From Campylobacter sp. (GTDB taxonomy: Bacteria; Campylobacterota; Campylobacteria; Campylobacterales; Campylobacteraceae): DNA of 62,950 nt. Location of the stretch: NCBI GenBank assembly GCA_017934385.1, contig JAGBJQ010000096.1, forward strand, positions 1 through 62,950, read 5' to 3'. Both the position numbers and the translations under genes were made by a program. Positions 9,099 to 19,520 of this stretch are shown piece by piece. Numbering within the stretch: the stretch's first letter is position 1; each line of letters starts with the position of its first letter. Below the pieces are notes generated by a model. That model did no database searches and had not been told where the DNA came from. It worked only from the letters and a program-made list of their open reading frames with translations.

Positions 9099-9169
9099 AT
9101 TTTTATCTCCAATAAATTAAAATTCATGTCATTGTAACGAAAAAAAACGCAAGGTAAAAGTGCCAAAAT

Positions 9170-10063
9170 TCACAAAACCTTATAAAATCCGTCTTTTAGG
9201 GTGATTTTTCCTAAATTTAGCAAATTTGCTAAATTTACCTTTGAGAGTTCGCTAAATTTAGCTTCTACATCGCTTAGGCTTTGGGGACGGCGAACTAGCA
9301 TTGATAGGATTTCATCTTCGCTAAAATCAAGCTTTTCGCTATCATATTTTGGTTTTGCGACTATATTTACGCTTTGATTTTTCAAAAATTTGCTTAAAAA
9401 TTCTAGCCTCTCGTAGCTTACTGGCTTAGCGTTTTTAAACGCAGGCGGACGATCAATCGTGCCTAAATCAATGCGAGCGGGATTTATTTTTTCAAGCACC
9501 GAATTTAGAGCCTCAAATTCGCTGACAGTATCATTAAGACCTGCGACAACCAAAATTTCAATAACTAATTCGCCCCTAAATTCAGAGCTAAATTTAATCA
9601 AATTTGAGATAATTTCGTCCAAATTTATACTACTATGCGGATTATCTATTTTTTTAAAAGTTTCACTAACCACGCTATCAAGGGAAAATTTGCAAATATC
9701 GCATTTCAAAAACGCTTCGCGGTTTTGAGAAATTCTGCTTGAATTTGATAAAACTAGCAGCTTTTGCGGTAGTTTTAAGGCCTTAATTTTGCTTACAAGT
9801 TCGCCAAATTTAGGGTGAAGACTAGGTTCGCCATTAGCCGTAAGCGTGATGACTTGGGTATTTTTAAACTTAGCCAAAGCCGTTTTTAGCTCATCAAGCA
9901 CGGGCGAAATCTCGCAAATCTCGCTCATCTGCGAAATAGGCTTTTTCGCTTTTAACTCGCAATATGCGCAGTTAAAGTTGCATTGCTTCGAATTTGGACT
10001 TAAATCAATCCCAAGGCTCTGCCCAAAACGGCGTGAGCTTACGGGACCAAAAATATATTTCAT
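9170..10063 (-). CDS. Radical SAM protein of the COG0731 type
   Basis: 297 residues. The radical SAM cluster motif is CNFNCAYCE (about residues 28-36; Cys at 28, 32 and 35). A GEP-type SAM motif is seen in [13 protein letters not shown]. The opening [18 protein letters not shown] is characteristic of this family. The C-terminal 60 residues look like a small helical, winged-helix-like extension ([21 protein letters not shown]). The substrate is not known. The ATG overlaps the hemE stop as ATGA, so the two genes are translationally coupled. Confidence 0.85.
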   Translation of the reverse strand: MKYIFGPVSSRRFGQSLGIDLSPNSKQCNFNCAYCELKAKKPISQMSEICEISPVLDELKTALAKFKNTQVITLTANGEPSLHPKFGELVSKIKALKLPQKLLVLSNSSRISQNREAFLKCDICKFSLDSVVSETFKKIDNPHSSINLDEIISNLIKFSSEFRGELVIEILVVAGLNDTVSEFEALNSVLEKINPARIDLGTIDRPPAFKNAKPVSYERLEFLSKFLKNQSVNIVAKPKYDSEKLDFSEDEILSMLVRRPQSLSDVEAKFSELSKVNLANLLNLGKITLKDGFYKVL

Positions 10064-11085
10064 TTTCCCACGCTCATTTCATGCACTAAATTTATGAAAT
10101 ATTTCGCATTTTCCACAGGAATATCAGGCAAAATTCCATGCCCCAAATTAAAAATGTGTGGGCGATTTTTCATAACTTCCAAAATCTGCGAAACGCCCTG
10201 TTTTATGGCTCCTTTATCATAAAGGCGGGTTGGCTCCATATTTCCTTGAAGTGTGTATTTTTGTCCGAGTTTTTTCGCAGCCAAATCAATCGGAGTGCTC
10301 CAATCCACGCCGAAAACATCGAAATTACCGCTAATCTTATCCAAATATCCGCTAATGCCCTTTGGAAAGACAATAATCGGCACTTGCGGGAATTTCGCCT
10401 TTAAATAGTCGCAAATTTCTAAAATATACTTCCAGCTAAACTCGAAAAACGCGCTTTCTTCTAATGCACTCGCCCAGCTATCAAAAATCTGCACGGCATT
10501 TACGCCGTTTTTGATTTGATTTTCAAGGTAAAGTTTGGTCGTCTCCGTAACGGCGTGCAAAATCTCGTGCAAAAGCTCAGGGTTAGAATACGCCATTTTT
10601 TTGCAAATCGCATAGGTCTTTGTCGTGCCGCCTTCGATCATATATGTCGCCACCGTCCAAGGCGAACCACAAAAGCCAATCAACGCCTTATCATCGCTTA
10701 AATTCTGCCTAGTTAGTGCAACCGTATCATAGACATATTGTAAATTTTTCACGGCTTTTTCGGGGCTTAAAGCCTTTAAATCTTCTAAGCTTTTCAAAGG
10801 GTTTTTAAATTTTGGACCCTCGCCTGCAACAAATTCCAAATCAAGCCCCATTTCAAGCGGAACAACCAAAATATCGCTAAATAAAATCGCCGCATCGACG
10901 CCTAAAATCTCCACAGGCTGGATCGTAACCTCACTAGCCTTGCGAAAGTCCTTGCAAAGCTCCAAAAACCCGCCCACGCTTTTTCGCACTGCCATGTACT
11001 GGGGCAAATAACGCCCAGCTTGTCTCATCATCCACACAGGCGTATAAGGTGTCGGTTTTTTCAAACATGCGTCGATAAAAATCAT
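10060..11085 (-). CDS. hemE: Uroporphyrinogen decarboxylase
   Basis: 341 residues if started at the second ATG (11085). That start is better spaced from AAGGAG (five bases) than the ATG at 11088 (two bases). The enzyme decarboxylates four acetate side chains of uroporphyrinogen III to give coproporphyrinogen III in heme synthesis. The family hallmark [15 protein letters not shown] lies near the N-terminus, FCGSPWT near 140, and the C-terminal [14 protein letters not shown] motif is intact. Heme supply fits with the five-heme NrfA encoded elsewhere in the window. Confidence 0.96.
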   Translation of the reverse strand: MIFIDACLKKPTPYTPVWMMRQAGRYLPQYMAVRKSVGGFLELCKDFRKASEVTIQPVEILGVDAAILFSDILVVPLEMGLDLEFVAGEGPKFKNPLKSLEDLKALSPEKAVKNLQYVYDTVALTRQNLSDDKALIGFCGSPWTVATYMIEGGTTKTYAICKKMAYSNPELLHEILHAVTETTKLYLENQIKNGVNAVQIFDSWASALEESAFFEFSWKYILEICDYLKAKFPQVPIIVFPKGISGYLDKISGNFDVFGVDWSTPIDLAAKKLGQKYTLQGNMEPTRLYDKGAIKQGVSQILEVMKNRPHIFNLGHGILPDIPVENAKYFINLVHEMSVGK

Positions 11086-11134
11086 CATTGCTCCTTAAAT
11101 AGGCTAAATTTAGTGAAATTTGCAAAATTTAAAA

Positions 11135-11157
11135 TGGGCGCCTTAAATTTGCGCCCA
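11135..11157 (-). terminator. Terminator after asd
   Basis: TGGGCGC (11135-11141) pairs with GCGCCCA (11151-11157) around a nine-base loop. On the minus strand, just past the asd stop, the hairpin is followed by TTTTAAATTTT, as expected for an intrinsic terminator. hemE has its own ribosome site downstream, so termination may be partial. Confidence 0.6.
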
Positions 11158-11162
11158 AAAGT

Positions 11163-12194
11163 TTATTTATTTTCTTGAAGTTCAATCCAATCAAGCGCGA
11201 TTCTAACGGCATTTGTCGCTGCTCCGACGCGGATTTGATCGGCACTACACCAAAGGTGGAGAATTTTATCATCATAAATATCGCGGCGAATTCTACCTAC
11301 AAAAGTTTCGTTCGTATCGGTCGCCACGATTGGCATAGGGTATTTTTTCTCGCTTGGATCATCGTAAAGCACGACGCTTTTTGCGTTTGCTAAAATTTCG
11401 CGCACCTTTTCAAGCGTGAAATCTTGTTTAAATTTAATCGTAATTGCTTCGCTATGGCTTCTCATGACAGGCACGCGCACGCAAGTGGCGGCTACTGGGA
11501 AGTTTTTGTGTAGGATTTTTTGCGTTTCATTTACCATTTTTAACTCTTCTTTGGTAAAGCCATTTTCGTTAAAAACATCGATATGCGGGATTACATTCAT
11601 TGCGATTTGGTGAGGAAAAACTTTTGGCTCACACTCATCAAGTTTGAAAGCGAAGAATTGTTGAAGTTGCTCGACTAGCTCGCTCATACCCTCTTTACCT
11701 GCGCCACTTGTGGCTTGGTATGTGCTCACATCTACGCGCTCGATATCAAAAGCGTCGTTTAGTGGTTTTAGGATTTGCACCATTTGGATAGTTGAGCAGT
11801 TTGGATTGGCGATGATTCCTGTTTGCTCCCATAGCTCGATATCGCCAGGATTGCACTCAGGCACCACGGGAGGGACATCATCTTGCATTCTAAAATGGCT
11901 TGTATTGTCGATTACCACTGCGCCACTAGCTGCTGCAAGCGGTGCGAAATGCGCCGAAATACTGCCACCTGCGCTAAAAAACGCGATATCAATCTCGTTT
12001 TCTTCAAAAGTAGTCTCAGTAAGCTCTTTTACCACATACTCTTTGCCCTCAAATTCTACGACCTCACCAGCCGAGCGCGCGCTAGCTAGTGGCAAAATAT
12101 CTGCTACTGGGAAATTTAACTCAGACAAAACTCTAAGTATCTCTTCGCCAACAGCGCCTGTTGCGCCAACGATTGCGATGTTATATCTATTCAT
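11163..12194 (-). CDS. asd: Aspartate-semialdehyde dehydrogenase
   Basis: 343 residues from ATG at 12194; a GTG one codon upstream (12197) is an alternative. It makes aspartate semialdehyde from aspartyl phosphate, the branch point to lysine/diaminopimelate, threonine and methionine. The NADP-binding start is [10 protein letters not shown], the catalytic cysteine lies in NPNCSTIQ (about residue 132), and a later conserved segment reads VPVMRSHSE. The ATG overlaps the gyrA stop region by eight bases, and its AAGGAGAAG ribosome site lies inside gyrA, so the two genes are coupled, as in C. jejuni where asd lies close to gyrA. Confidence 0.96.
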   Translation of the reverse strand: MNRYNIAIVGATGAVGEEILRVLSELNFPVADILPLASARSAGEVVEFEGKEYVVKELTETTFEENEIDIAFFSAGGSISAHFAPLAAASGAVVIDNTSHFRMQDDVPPVVPECNPGDIELWEQTGIIANPNCSTIQMVQILKPLNDAFDIERVDVSTYQATSGAGKEGMSELVEQLQQFFAFKLDECEPKVFPHQIAMNVIPHIDVFNENGFTKEELKMVNETQKILHKNFPVAATCVRVPVMRSHSEAITIKFKQDFTLEKVREILANAKSVVLYDDPSEKKYPMPIVATDTNETFVGRIRRDIYDDKILHLWCSADQIRVGAATNAVRIALDWIELQENK

Positions 12195-14838
12195 CACCTT
12201 CTCCTTGTATGATTTGATTTTCGCTATTTTCTAAATTTAGGCTCTCGCCACCATTTTCTTCGCTTATTTCGCCCTCATCATCGCTTTCTGCTTTCGGGCA
12301 AGTAGCAATGCTAACCACATCATCGCCCTCGACATTTACCACGATGACGCCACTTGTGTTGCGTCCGGCCTTGCGTATGCTTTGGATATCTGTGCGAATC
12401 ATCTTGCCACTTGTGGTTAGTGCCATGAGATCCATTTCCTCATCGACCATTACTACGCCCACCAAATCACCGGTGCGGTTTGTGAGCTTCATGCAAATTA
12501 CGCCCTTGCCACCGCGGTTTGTGAGGCGATATTCGCTAGCTGTGGTACGTTTGCCAATACCTTTTTGGCTCACGCTTAAAATTTCTAAATTATCATTTAA
12601 AATAAATGTCGCTCCAATCACCTCATCGCCAGCTTCTTTAAATTTAAGCCCTCTCACACCTCTGGCTACGCGTCCCATTTGGCGGACCTTGCCGAGTTTA
12701 AATTTAACGCACATACCCTTTTTAGTAGCGATGAAAATCATATTTTCGTTGATTTCGCTGCTGTTTTCATCTAAAATTTCGCTCTCAACTTCTTCGATTT
12801 CTTGCGAAATTTCTAAATTTTGTCCATTTTCATCATCGCTCTCAATCGGTGCGCTCTCGCCTGCCTCATTTGGCACAATTAGCGCGGTTACTAGCGCGTC
12901 ATCATCGTCTAGACTGATAGCCCTTACGCCAAGTGAGCGGATATTCGAAAACGCGCTTAAATTTGTGCGTTTTACGATACCATTTTTGGTGAAAAATACT
13001 AGCGATTTGCTATCTGAAAAATCGGTAGTTGGGATTATCGCCATGATTTTTTCATCGCCTACGAGTTTGATTAAATTTACAATCGCCTTGCCTTTAGCTG
13101 TGCGTGAGCCCTCTGGGATCTTATAGACTTTGAGCCAGTAAAGCTGTCCGCGGTCTGTAACAAACATAAGCGTATCGTGGGTGTTGCTAGTGAAGAAATT
13201 TTCGATGAAATCATCATCGTATGTGGTTACAGCTACCCTGCCCTTGCCACCTCTTTTTTGCTTCTCGTAGGTTTTGCTTGGCACGCGTTTGATATAACCT
13301 CTATGCGTGATAGTTACGACCATATTTTCGTTTGGTATAAGATCCTCGATATCGATATCATCGTAGTCATCGACGATTTCTGTAATGCGCGGGCATTTAA
13401 ATTTATCTTTGATTTCAAGTAGTTCGTCCTTGATGATTTGCTCGATTAAATTTTCGGATTTTAGGATATTTTCAAGGCGTGAAATTTCAACCAAAAGCTC
13501 TTTTAGCTCGTTTTCGATTTTTTCGCGCTCTAAGCCAGTTAGCTTGCTTAGCCTCATATCCAAAATCGCGTTTGATTGAAGCTCGCTTAGGCCAAATTTA
13601 GCCATTAAATTTTCCCTAGCTATCGCAGTGTCGGCTGAATTTCTAATGATTTCGATCACTTCATCAATATTATCAAGCGCGATTTTAAGACCCTCTAAAA
13701 TGTGCGCCCTAGCGCGCGCCTTTTGAAGCTCGAAAATAGTGCGTCTAATAACGACGGTTTTTCTGTGATTTAAGAAAAGTTTAAGTAGCTCGATTAGTGA
13801 GAATACCTTTGGCTCTTTGCCGTCAATTGCGAGCATAATTACGCCAAAAGTGCCCTCCATAGTGGTTTGTTTGAAAAGATTATTTAGCACGATATCGCTC
13901 ATAGCGTCGCGTTTGAGCTCGATTACGACGCGAATTCCCTCGAAATCGCTCTCATCGCGCACTTCGCTAATGCCCTCGATTTGTTTGTCTTTGACCAAAT
14001 CCGCGATTTGCTCGATAAGGCGGGCTTTGTTTGTCTGATATGGAAGCTCGTCGATGACAATGACATCTTTGTTGGCCTTTTTTTCGATATGCGTTTTGGC
14101 TCTGAGTTTGACCCTGCCACGCCCAGTGCGATAAGCATCAATTATGCCTTTTTTACCAAAAATAAGTCCGCCAGTTGGGAAATCTGGACCTTTGATGTAT
14201 TGCATGACCTCTTCAAGGCTAGCGTTTTTATTGTCGATTAAAAGCAAAAGCCCATCTACAAGCTCATCAAGGCTATGTGGCGGGATATTTGTCGCCATAC
14301 CCACAGCGATACCGCTCGATCCGTTTAAAAGCAAATTTGGCACGCGCGCAGGAAGCACATCGGGCTCGCTTAGGCTCTCATCGTAGTTTGGTATGAAATC
14401 GACCGTCTCTTTGTCTAAATCTTTCAAAAGCTCTTCGGCTAGTGGCGTCATTCTAGCCTCTGTATAACGCATAGCAGCTGCGCCATCTCCGTCAATCGAG
14501 CCGAAGTTTCCCTGACCATCGACGGTTGGAATTCTCATAGAAAAGCTTTGTGCCATACGCACTAGCGCATCATACACCGCTATATCGCCGTGTGGGTGGT
14601 ATTTACCGATGACATCGCCTACAATACGCGCTGATTTTTTATATGGTTGGCGAGAGCTAACTCCAAGGTCGTTCATAGCGTATAAAATTCGCCTATGCAC
14701 GGGCTTCAAGCCGTCTCTGGCATCAGGTAAAGCTCGCCCTATGATAACGCTCATCGAATAGTCTAAATAGCTTGTTTTTATTGATTCTTCAACATCTATG
14801 TCTATGATTTCTTGTGTGTCAAAAATACTTTCTTGCAT
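12187..14838 (-). CDS. gyrA: DNA gyrase subunit A, with Ile at position 86
   Basis: 883 residues, slightly longer than C. jejuni GyrA (about 863). Gyrase A cuts and rejoins DNA during negative supercoiling; the catalytic tyrosine lies in [11 protein letters not shown] (about residue 126). In the quinolone-resistance region the sequence is [10 protein letters not shown], giving Ile86 (codon ATA, 14581-14583) where quinolone-susceptible Campylobacter usually has Thr86; Asp90 is retained. The C-terminal pinwheel domain has a GyrA-box-like QKRGGKG. An acidic insert of about 44 residues (657-700) and an acidic tail are visible. The start ATG is preceded by AAGGA. Confidence 0.98.
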   Translation of the reverse strand: MQESIFDTQEIIDIDVEESIKTSYLDYSMSVIIGRALPDARDGLKPVHRRILYAMNDLGVSSRQPYKKSARIVGDVIGKYHPHGDIAVYDALVRMAQSFSMRIPTVDGQGNFGSIDGDGAAAMRYTEARMTPLAEELLKDLDKETVDFIPNYDESLSEPDVLPARVPNLLLNGSSGIAVGMATNIPPHSLDELVDGLLLLIDNKNASLEEVMQYIKGPDFPTGGLIFGKKGIIDAYRTGRGRVKLRAKTHIEKKANKDVIVIDELPYQTNKARLIEQIADLVKDKQIEGISEVRDESDFEGIRVVIELKRDAMSDIVLNNLFKQTTMEGTFGVIMLAIDGKEPKVFSLIELLKLFLNHRKTVVIRRTIFELQKARARAHILEGLKIALDNIDEVIEIIRNSADTAIARENLMAKFGLSELQSNAILDMRLSKLTGLEREKIENELKELLVEISRLENILKSENLIEQIIKDELLEIKDKFKCPRITEIVDDYDDIDIEDLIPNENMVVTITHRGYIKRVPSKTYEKQKRGGKGRVAVTTYDDDFIENFFTSNTHDTLMFVTDRGQLYWLKVYKIPEGSRTAKGKAIVNLIKLVGDEKIMAIIPTTDFSDSKSLVFFTKNGIVKRTNLSAFSNIRSLGVRAISLDDDDALVTALIVPNEAGESAPIESDDENGQNLEISQEIEEVESEILDENSSEINENMIFIATKKGMCVKFKLGKVRQMGRVARGVRGLKFKEAGDEVIGATFILNDNLEILSVSQKGIGKRTTASEYRLTNRGGKGVICMKLTNRTGDLVGVVMVDEEMDLMALTTSGKMIRTDIQSIRKAGRNTSGVIVVNVEGDDVVSIATCPKAESDDEGEISEENGGESLNLENSENQIIQGEGDE

Positions 14839-14917
14839 ATCTTTCCTTATTGCAAATTTAAACTTTTGATTTTAGCAAAAAAACCTTTTGAGTAACCTAA
14901 AATTCGCGTAAATTTGC

Positions 14918-15529
14918 TTAAATTTGTGCATTTGCCAAAACTATGCCAAAAACCACTCTAAATCCAGCCTTTTTTAAAACCTCCCTAGCCTCCAACATAC
15001 TAAGCCCGGTTGTAACGATATCATCGACTAAAATCACGGGAAATTTTGGCTCTTTTGTAATTTTATAATCGCGCCTGTGTTTTAGGCGAAATTCCAAAGA
15101 CTGACCTGCGTATTTGACCTTGTTTTGGGCTTTAATCACGCCATAAGCTGGCGTGATTTCGCGCGATTTTAGCGCGCGGGCTAAAACGGCAGTATGCGAA
15201 AAACCTGAGCTGATATCATCATCTAGCGGGACGGCTTGAAATTTGAAATTTGGGATTTCGCGCGTGATATTTGGCAAATTCTCATCTAAAAACGCCTTAA
15301 ATTCATTTGGAAATTTCGCCAGGCTAAATTTAGCCAAGCGCGATAAAACCGCACTTCCATGCAAATGGTGCTTGGAGAGGATTAAATTTTTAACCTCTGA
15401 GTATCCGTAATAATAAAATACCACAAAATCCTCCACCACACGCGCATTTAGGCGGTTTTGCGAGAGGGTGCGCGCACAAGAGGCGCAAAAAAGGCGCAGG
15501 GAAAATGCGCCACAATTAATGCAACGCAT
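14918..15529 (-). CDS. ComF-family phosphoribosyltransferase-like protein
   Basis: 203 residues. An N-terminal zinc ribbon has C3-x2-C6 and C15-x2-C18. The C-terminal PRPP-binding loop is VILVDDIVTTG (about residues 165-175). ComF proteins are linked to DNA uptake and transformation, but Campylobacter members are often annotated only as phosphoribosyltransferase-like. It starts eight bases after the lipoprotein gene and lies upstream of gyrA, close to the C. jejuni order. The 79-base gap to gyrA shows nothing notable. Confidence 0.85.
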   Translation of the reverse strand: MRCINCGAFSLRLFCASCARTLSQNRLNARVVEDFVVFYYYGYSEVKNLILSKHHLHGSAVLSRLAKFSLAKFPNEFKAFLDENLPNITREIPNFKFQAVPLDDDISSGFSHTAVLARALKSREITPAYGVIKAQNKVKYAGQSLEFRLKHRRDYKITKEPKFPVILVDDIVTTGLSMLEAREVLKKAGFRVVFGIVLANAQI

Positions 15530-15536
15530 TTAAAAT

Positions 15537-16082
15537 TTAGAGCGAAGAGACGATTTGATCAGCTGATTTTTTGATGATATCTCTTAGCATACTTTCGACG
15601 AAAGGCTCCATTGTGCGGGCATTGCGAAGGGCTGCAAACTCGCTTTGATCTTGGGCGACGCGCTTGGTAATCGTTCTGGTGCCATTTACGATAGTGATGA
15701 AAACTTCGGCTTTTGCGCTCATATTTTGTTTAGAATACCCCTCGATTGCTGCATTTAGGGTTTTGATATCCACGCTTATGTTGGCCCCACCTGCGCCTAT
15801 GGCTACGCCACGCGCGCCAAGCTCGGTTTTAAGGGCATTTTCAAACCACGAGCTCAAATCTGTTTTAAGCAAAACCTCGTCAATTAAATTTCCGCTATTA
15901 TCGTTGATTGTGCCGATGATTAGTGTATTTTGGCGAGAGTCTTTGATATTTAGCTCGCCAGAGCTTTTGGTTTTTGCCTGTGGCGCAGCAGCAGAAATAT
16001 ATGGACTAAGCCCCAAAACAGGCGTATTGCTCGAACACCCTGCGATTAAAAGTGCAAAGATTGCGACAAAAATTGATTTCAT
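15537..16082 (-). CDS. YajG-like outer-membrane lipoprotein
   Basis: 181 residues. A lipoprotein signal peptide ends LIAGC, giving Cys16. The mature part has the YajG pattern: LIIGTINDNSGN near the start, a helix WFENALKTEL, a glycine-rich strand, and a C-terminal helix ending SADQIVSSL. Function of this family is unclear. It is divergent from dnaX across a 97-base AT-rich gap that must hold promoters in both directions. Confidence 0.75.
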   Translation of the reverse strand: MKSIFVAIFALLIAGCSSNTPVLGLSPYISAAAPQAKTKSSGELNIKDSRQNTLIIGTINDNSGNLIDEVLLKTDLSSWFENALKTELGARGVAIGAGGANISVDIKTLNAAIEGYSKQNMSAKAEVFITIVNGTRTITKRVAQDQSEFAALRNARTMEPFVESMLRDIIKKSADQIVSSL

Positions 16083-16179
16083 TTTGATCCTTTTTTGAAA
16101 AATTTGGCGTAATATAGCGATAAATTTTAAATTTATAGTTTTTTTTGTATTATTAAAGGTTTTAAATCAAGGAGAAATT

Positions 16180-17931
16180 TTGCAAGCACTCGCACTAAAA
16201 TACAGACCCAAAAACTTCGACGCCCTAATCGGACAAAACGCAATCGCAAGCTCCCTAGCGCACGCACTCGATGGCGCAAGACTAGGACATGCGTATCTTT
16301 TTAGCGGACTTAGAGGCTCTGGCAAGACCTCGACCGCGCGTATTTTCGCCAAAGCCCTGCTTTGCGATCACGGACCCACTTCGAAGCCTTGCGAGAGTTG
16401 CGATAACTGTATCATGGCAAACGAGGGTCGCCATATCGATATCATCGAAATGGACGCTGCAAGCCACCGCAAAATCGACGATATCAGGGAGCTAATCGAA
16501 CAGACAAAATATTCCCCGGCTAGTGCGAGATTTAAAATTTTTATCATTGACGAGGTTCACATGCTTACCAAAGAGGCTTCAAACGCCCTTTTAAAGACGC
16601 TTGAAGAACCGCCTGCGTATGTGAAATTTATCCTAGCTACCACAGACCCGCTCAAACTACCAGCAACCGTGCTTTCACGCACGCAACACTTCCGCTTCAA
16701 ACCAATCGCCCAATTAGCGATTATTTCGCACCTTGAAGCGATTTTGCAAAACGAGGGTATTTCTTACGAAAACGGCGCTCTCAAAATCCTAGCTAGAAGC
16801 GGTTCTGGCTCGCTCAGGGATACTCTCACGCTTTTAGATCAAGCCATAATTTATAGCGAAGAAAATGTCACGCAAACCGCGGTAGCCGATATGCTGGGGT
16901 TACTAGATCCCGCCAAAATCAATGAAATTTTAGAAATCGTTTTGCGCCAAGACCGCGTGGGCGCTATCGAAATCGTCAAAGAGATCGAAAACTACAACGC
17001 CGAGACCATAATCGACGAGATGATTGCAAATTTAAAAGAGAAATTTTTGCGAAATGATACCAAATTTAGCATGCTAATTTATGAGCGATTTTTCCGAATT
17101 TTAGCCGGCGCAAAAAGCATGCTAGGCGTGAGTTCGGATAATACTTACTCACTTTTGATGATGATATTTTTGATGATGGAAGCTGTGAATTTGCAAGAAA
17201 TCGACGAGTTAATCGAAATTTCAAAATCCATTGAGGGTAGCGGTGCAAGCGGGGCGAATTTGGGCGCTGCGCCAAATTTTGCTACGCCAAAAAGCGCGCA
17301 GGTAAATGCAAATTTCAGCACACCACGAAATGCGCCAAATTTTACGCAAAATTCAGCGCAAAATCCAGCCCCTGCGCAAAGCAAAACTAGCCAAAATTTA
17401 AACGATTTAGAGCAAAAAGTAGCGCAAAAAACAGGCGCAGATACGCTAAATGCGAATTCGGCGTATGATAAATTTCTTTCGAATTTATACGATAGAAGCT
17501 ACGAGCTAGGCGAGAAATTTGATAATTGCATTGAATTTGTCAAATTTGAAAACTCCACTTTGTATCTGATTTCGCGCGCTAAAAATGAGGACAAAGAGTA
17601 TTTGCGCGCCGCGTCAAAGGCGATAAATAGCGTTTTGAAAATGACTTTTGGCGAAAATGCTAAAATTTCAATCACCCAAAATGCCCCACTTCGCGAGGCG
17701 GAGCCAAAGCCGAATTTGGCAACCCCGCCAAAGGATTTACCCAAGCTAAATTTGCTAAATCAGACAAATTTGAGCAATTACGAAATCAGCACCGAAGTAG
17801 CCAAGCCTGATATGCAAAAAACTAAAAACGAGCTTGCCAAGCTTGCAAGCGAGGCTGTGAGCAAGGAAGAAATTTTAAAAACCGAGCTTGCAAATCTTTT
17901 TGGCGAACCGAGTAAAATCGTAGAAAATTAG
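16180..17931 (+). CDS. dnaX: DNA polymerase III subunit gamma/tau
   Basis: 583 residues. This is the clamp-loader ATPase. It opens LALKYRPKNFDALIGQ, with Walker A GLRGSGKTS (about 43-51), a four-cysteine zinc site (CDHGPTSKPCESCDNC), the IIDEVHML Walker B, and the SRTQHF sensor segment. Domain III ends near residue 350. A low-complexity Ala/Asn/Pro/Gln linker (about 355-415) precedes a C-terminal domain. TTG at 16180 is preceded by AAGGAG five bases upstream. No obvious slippery A-run for a programmed gamma frameshift was noticed. Confidence 0.95.
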   Translation: MQALALKYRPKNFDALIGQNAIASSLAHALDGARLGHAYLFSGLRGSGKTSTARIFAKALLCDHGPTSKPCESCDNCIMANEGRHIDIIEMDAASHRKIDDIRELIEQTKYSPASARFKIFIIDEVHMLTKEASNALLKTLEEPPAYVKFILATTDPLKLPATVLSRTQHFRFKPIAQLAIISHLEAILQNEGISYENGALKILARSGSGSLRDTLTLLDQAIIYSEENVTQTAVADMLGLLDPAKINEILEIVLRQDRVGAIEIVKEIENYNAETIIDEMIANLKEKFLRNDTKFSMLIYERFFRILAGAKSMLGVSSDNTYSLLMMIFLMMEAVNLQEIDELIEISKSIEGSGASGANLGAAPNFATPKSAQVNANFSTPRNAPNFTQNSAQNPAPAQSKTSQNLNDLEQKVAQKTGADTLNANSAYDKFLSNLYDRSYELGEKFDNCIEFVKFENSTLYLISRAKNEDKEYLRAASKAINSVLKMTFGENAKISITQNAPLREAEPKPNLATPPKDLPKLNLLNQTNLSNYEISTEVAKPDMQKTKNELAKLASEAVSKEEILKTELANLFGEPSKIVEN

Positions 17932-17953
17932 CTTAAATTTATCAGCTTTGGTG

Positions 17954-17959
17954 TAAAAT
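17954..17959 (+). promoter_or_regulatory. -10 box for prs
   Basis: TAAAAT directly preceded by TG, ending 29 bases before the prs ATG. Campylobacter sigma-70 promoters often lack a clear -35 box, and none is visible here. Confidence 0.45.
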
Positions 17960-17988
17960 TAGAGCTCATCTTATCACAAAGGCAAAAT

Positions 17989-18918
17989 ATGCGTGGCTAT
18001 AAAATCGTATCAGGAAGCGCCAATCCTGACTTCGCAAAAAAAATCTCAAAATACCTATCCCTGCCACTTAGCGAGTGTTCTATCAAGACATTTAGCGACG
18101 GCGAGATTAGCGTGCAAATCGGCGAAAGTGTGCGCGGCAAGGATGTTTTCGTCATACAACCGACCTGCGCTCCAGCTAACTCAAATTTAATGGAGCTTTT
18201 AATCCTAAGCGACGCGCTAAAAAGATCAAGCGCTAGATCAATCACAGCCGTGGTGCCGTATTTCGGATACGCTAGACAGGACCGCAAGGCAGCCCCAAGA
18301 GTGCCAATCAGCGCCAAACTCGTCGCAAATATGATGCAAACAGCGGGCATTGATAGAGTGGTAACAATGGATCTGCACGCTGGACAAATTCAGGGATTTT
18401 TCGATATTCCGGTAGATAATCTATATGGCTCTTTGGCGTTTTTGGACTATTTCAAAAACAAAAATTTAAAAAACCCTATCATCGCTAGCCCAGATGTCGG
18501 CGGTGTGGCGCGCGCAAGATCCTTTGCTAAAAAGTTAAATTTGGATATGGTTATTGTAGATAAGCGTCGTGAAGAAGCCAATAAAAGCGAAGTTATGAAT
18601 ATCATCGGCGATGTAAATGGCAAAGATGTGATTTTAATCGACGATATGATTGATACAGCTGGCACTATCGTCAAAGCCGCTGCTGCGTTTAAAGAAAGGG
18701 GCGCGACTAGCGTTATGGCGTTTTGCACACACGCGGTTTTAAGCGGTCCAGCTTATGAAAGGCTAAATGAGGGCGCACTAGATGAGCTAATCGTCACAGA
18801 TACGATTCCGTTGCGCCAAGAGTGCGATAAAATCAAAGTCATCTCGGTAACATCGCTATTTGGCGAGGTTATCCGTCGCGTATATCACGACGAGAGTGTA
18901 AATAGCCTTTTTGGTTAA
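17989..18918 (+). CDS. prs: Ribose-phosphate pyrophosphokinase (PRPP synthase)
   Basis: 309 residues, the usual class I length. It makes PRPP from ribose 5-phosphate and ATP for purine, pyrimidine, histidine and tryptophan synthesis. Visible motifs: FSDGEISV near residue 37; YARQDRK near 96; the PRPP loop VILIDDMIDTAGT near 216-228; and the metal-site MDLHAGQIQGFFD near 126. AAAGGCAAAAT precedes the ATG. It is likely transcribed alone; a large hairpin follows. Confidence 0.97.
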   Translation: MRGYKIVSGSANPDFAKKISKYLSLPLSECSIKTFSDGEISVQIGESVRGKDVFVIQPTCAPANSNLMELLILSDALKRSSARSITAVVPYFGYARQDRKAAPRVPISAKLVANMMQTAGIDRVVTMDLHAGQIQGFFDIPVDNLYGSLAFLDYFKNKNLKNPIIASPDVGGVARARSFAKKLNLDMVIVDKRREEANKSEVMNIIGDVNGKDVILIDDMIDTAGTIVKAAAAFKERGATSVMAFCTHAVLSGPAYERLNEGALDELIVTDTIPLRQECDKIKVISVTSLFGEVIRRVYHDESVNSLFG

Positions 18919-18953
18919 AATTTATACTAAAATTCTTCAAATTTACCACATTT

Positions 18954-18984
18954 GCCGTGAAATTTTATTTTAAAATTTCACGGC
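18954..18984 (+). terminator. Perfect 14-bp hairpin after prs
   Basis: GCCGTGAAATTTTA (18954-18967) pairs exactly with TAAAATTTCACGGC (18971-18984) around TTT. No long T-run follows, so it may be a weak terminator or an mRNA 3-prime stabiliser. Confidence 0.5.
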
Positions 18985-19040
18985 AGAATTACTCCTAATA
19001 TCTTTTTAAAAAACTAAAATTTCATTTATAGGAGTATATA

Positions 19041-19414
19041 ATGAAAAAGTTTTTACTTTTATCACTTGGTTGCGTATGTGCATTTTGCGCTTCATTGCAA
19101 GAAATTCAATCAAGAAGCTTGTCTCTGACCAAGCAGACGGCTATATGCAGACAGATGTAACAGCCGCCGCTGTCGCGCTAAATAACCCTGAGTTGCTAGA
19201 AACTGGCGTCAAAAGCGTGGGCGAGATAGATTATATCTGCATAGGCGCACAAAAGGGCAACGATAAGCTTATAAATTTCGCAAATGCCGCTATCATCGAG
19301 CTAACTCAGGCAGAATTTTTCCAAAACGCATATACTGATACTTTCGAGAAATTTTACAAAGGCAGTATTGATAAAAAATACCTTCTACTAGACGATTTCC
19401 TTAGCCATTTTTAG
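19041..19414 (+). pseudogene. Decayed amino-acid ABC transporter solute-binding protein
   Basis: An ATG with GGAG upstream opens a normal signal peptide (MKKFLLLSLGCVCAFCASLQ) that runs into a stop after 39 codons. A different frame then carries, from about 19118 to the stop at 19412-19414, the C-terminal lobe of a family-3 solute-binding protein (ADGYMQTDVTAAAVALNN; then INFANAAIIELTQAEFF). Intact members have about 250 residues; here only about 24 N-terminal and 95 C-terminal residues remain. An internal deletion of roughly 130 codons with a frame change, joined near 19110-19118, explains this. Two hairpins after the stop suggest the original terminator remains. Confidence 0.8.
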
Positions 19415-19427
19415 GCTAAATTCTACT

Positions 19428-19453
19428 TTATAAGCCCGAATTTGGGCTTATAA
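19428..19453 (+). terminator. Terminator after solute-binding-protein pseudogene
   Basis: TTATAAGCCC (19428-19437) pairs exactly with GGGCTTATAA (19444-19453), loop GAATTT. A smaller hairpin, TTAGCC / GGCTAA, lies at 19401-19419 over the stop codon. Confidence 0.55.
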
Positions 19454-19520
19454 ATTTAATTCACAGAAAAATTCATCGAAATTTTAAATTTATAAATTTA
19501 GAAATTCTTTGGAAATTTTT

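Noticed and set aside
12308-13126. 272-codon frame antisense to gyrA
   Set aside because: It is a mirror of gyrA codons, Ser/Leu-rich with no domain, and has no ribosome site.
19070-19414. 114-codon frame as an intact gene
   Set aside because: Its first residues are out-of-frame signal-peptide DNA, and only the C-terminal lobe is genuine. It is better read as part of a pseudogene.
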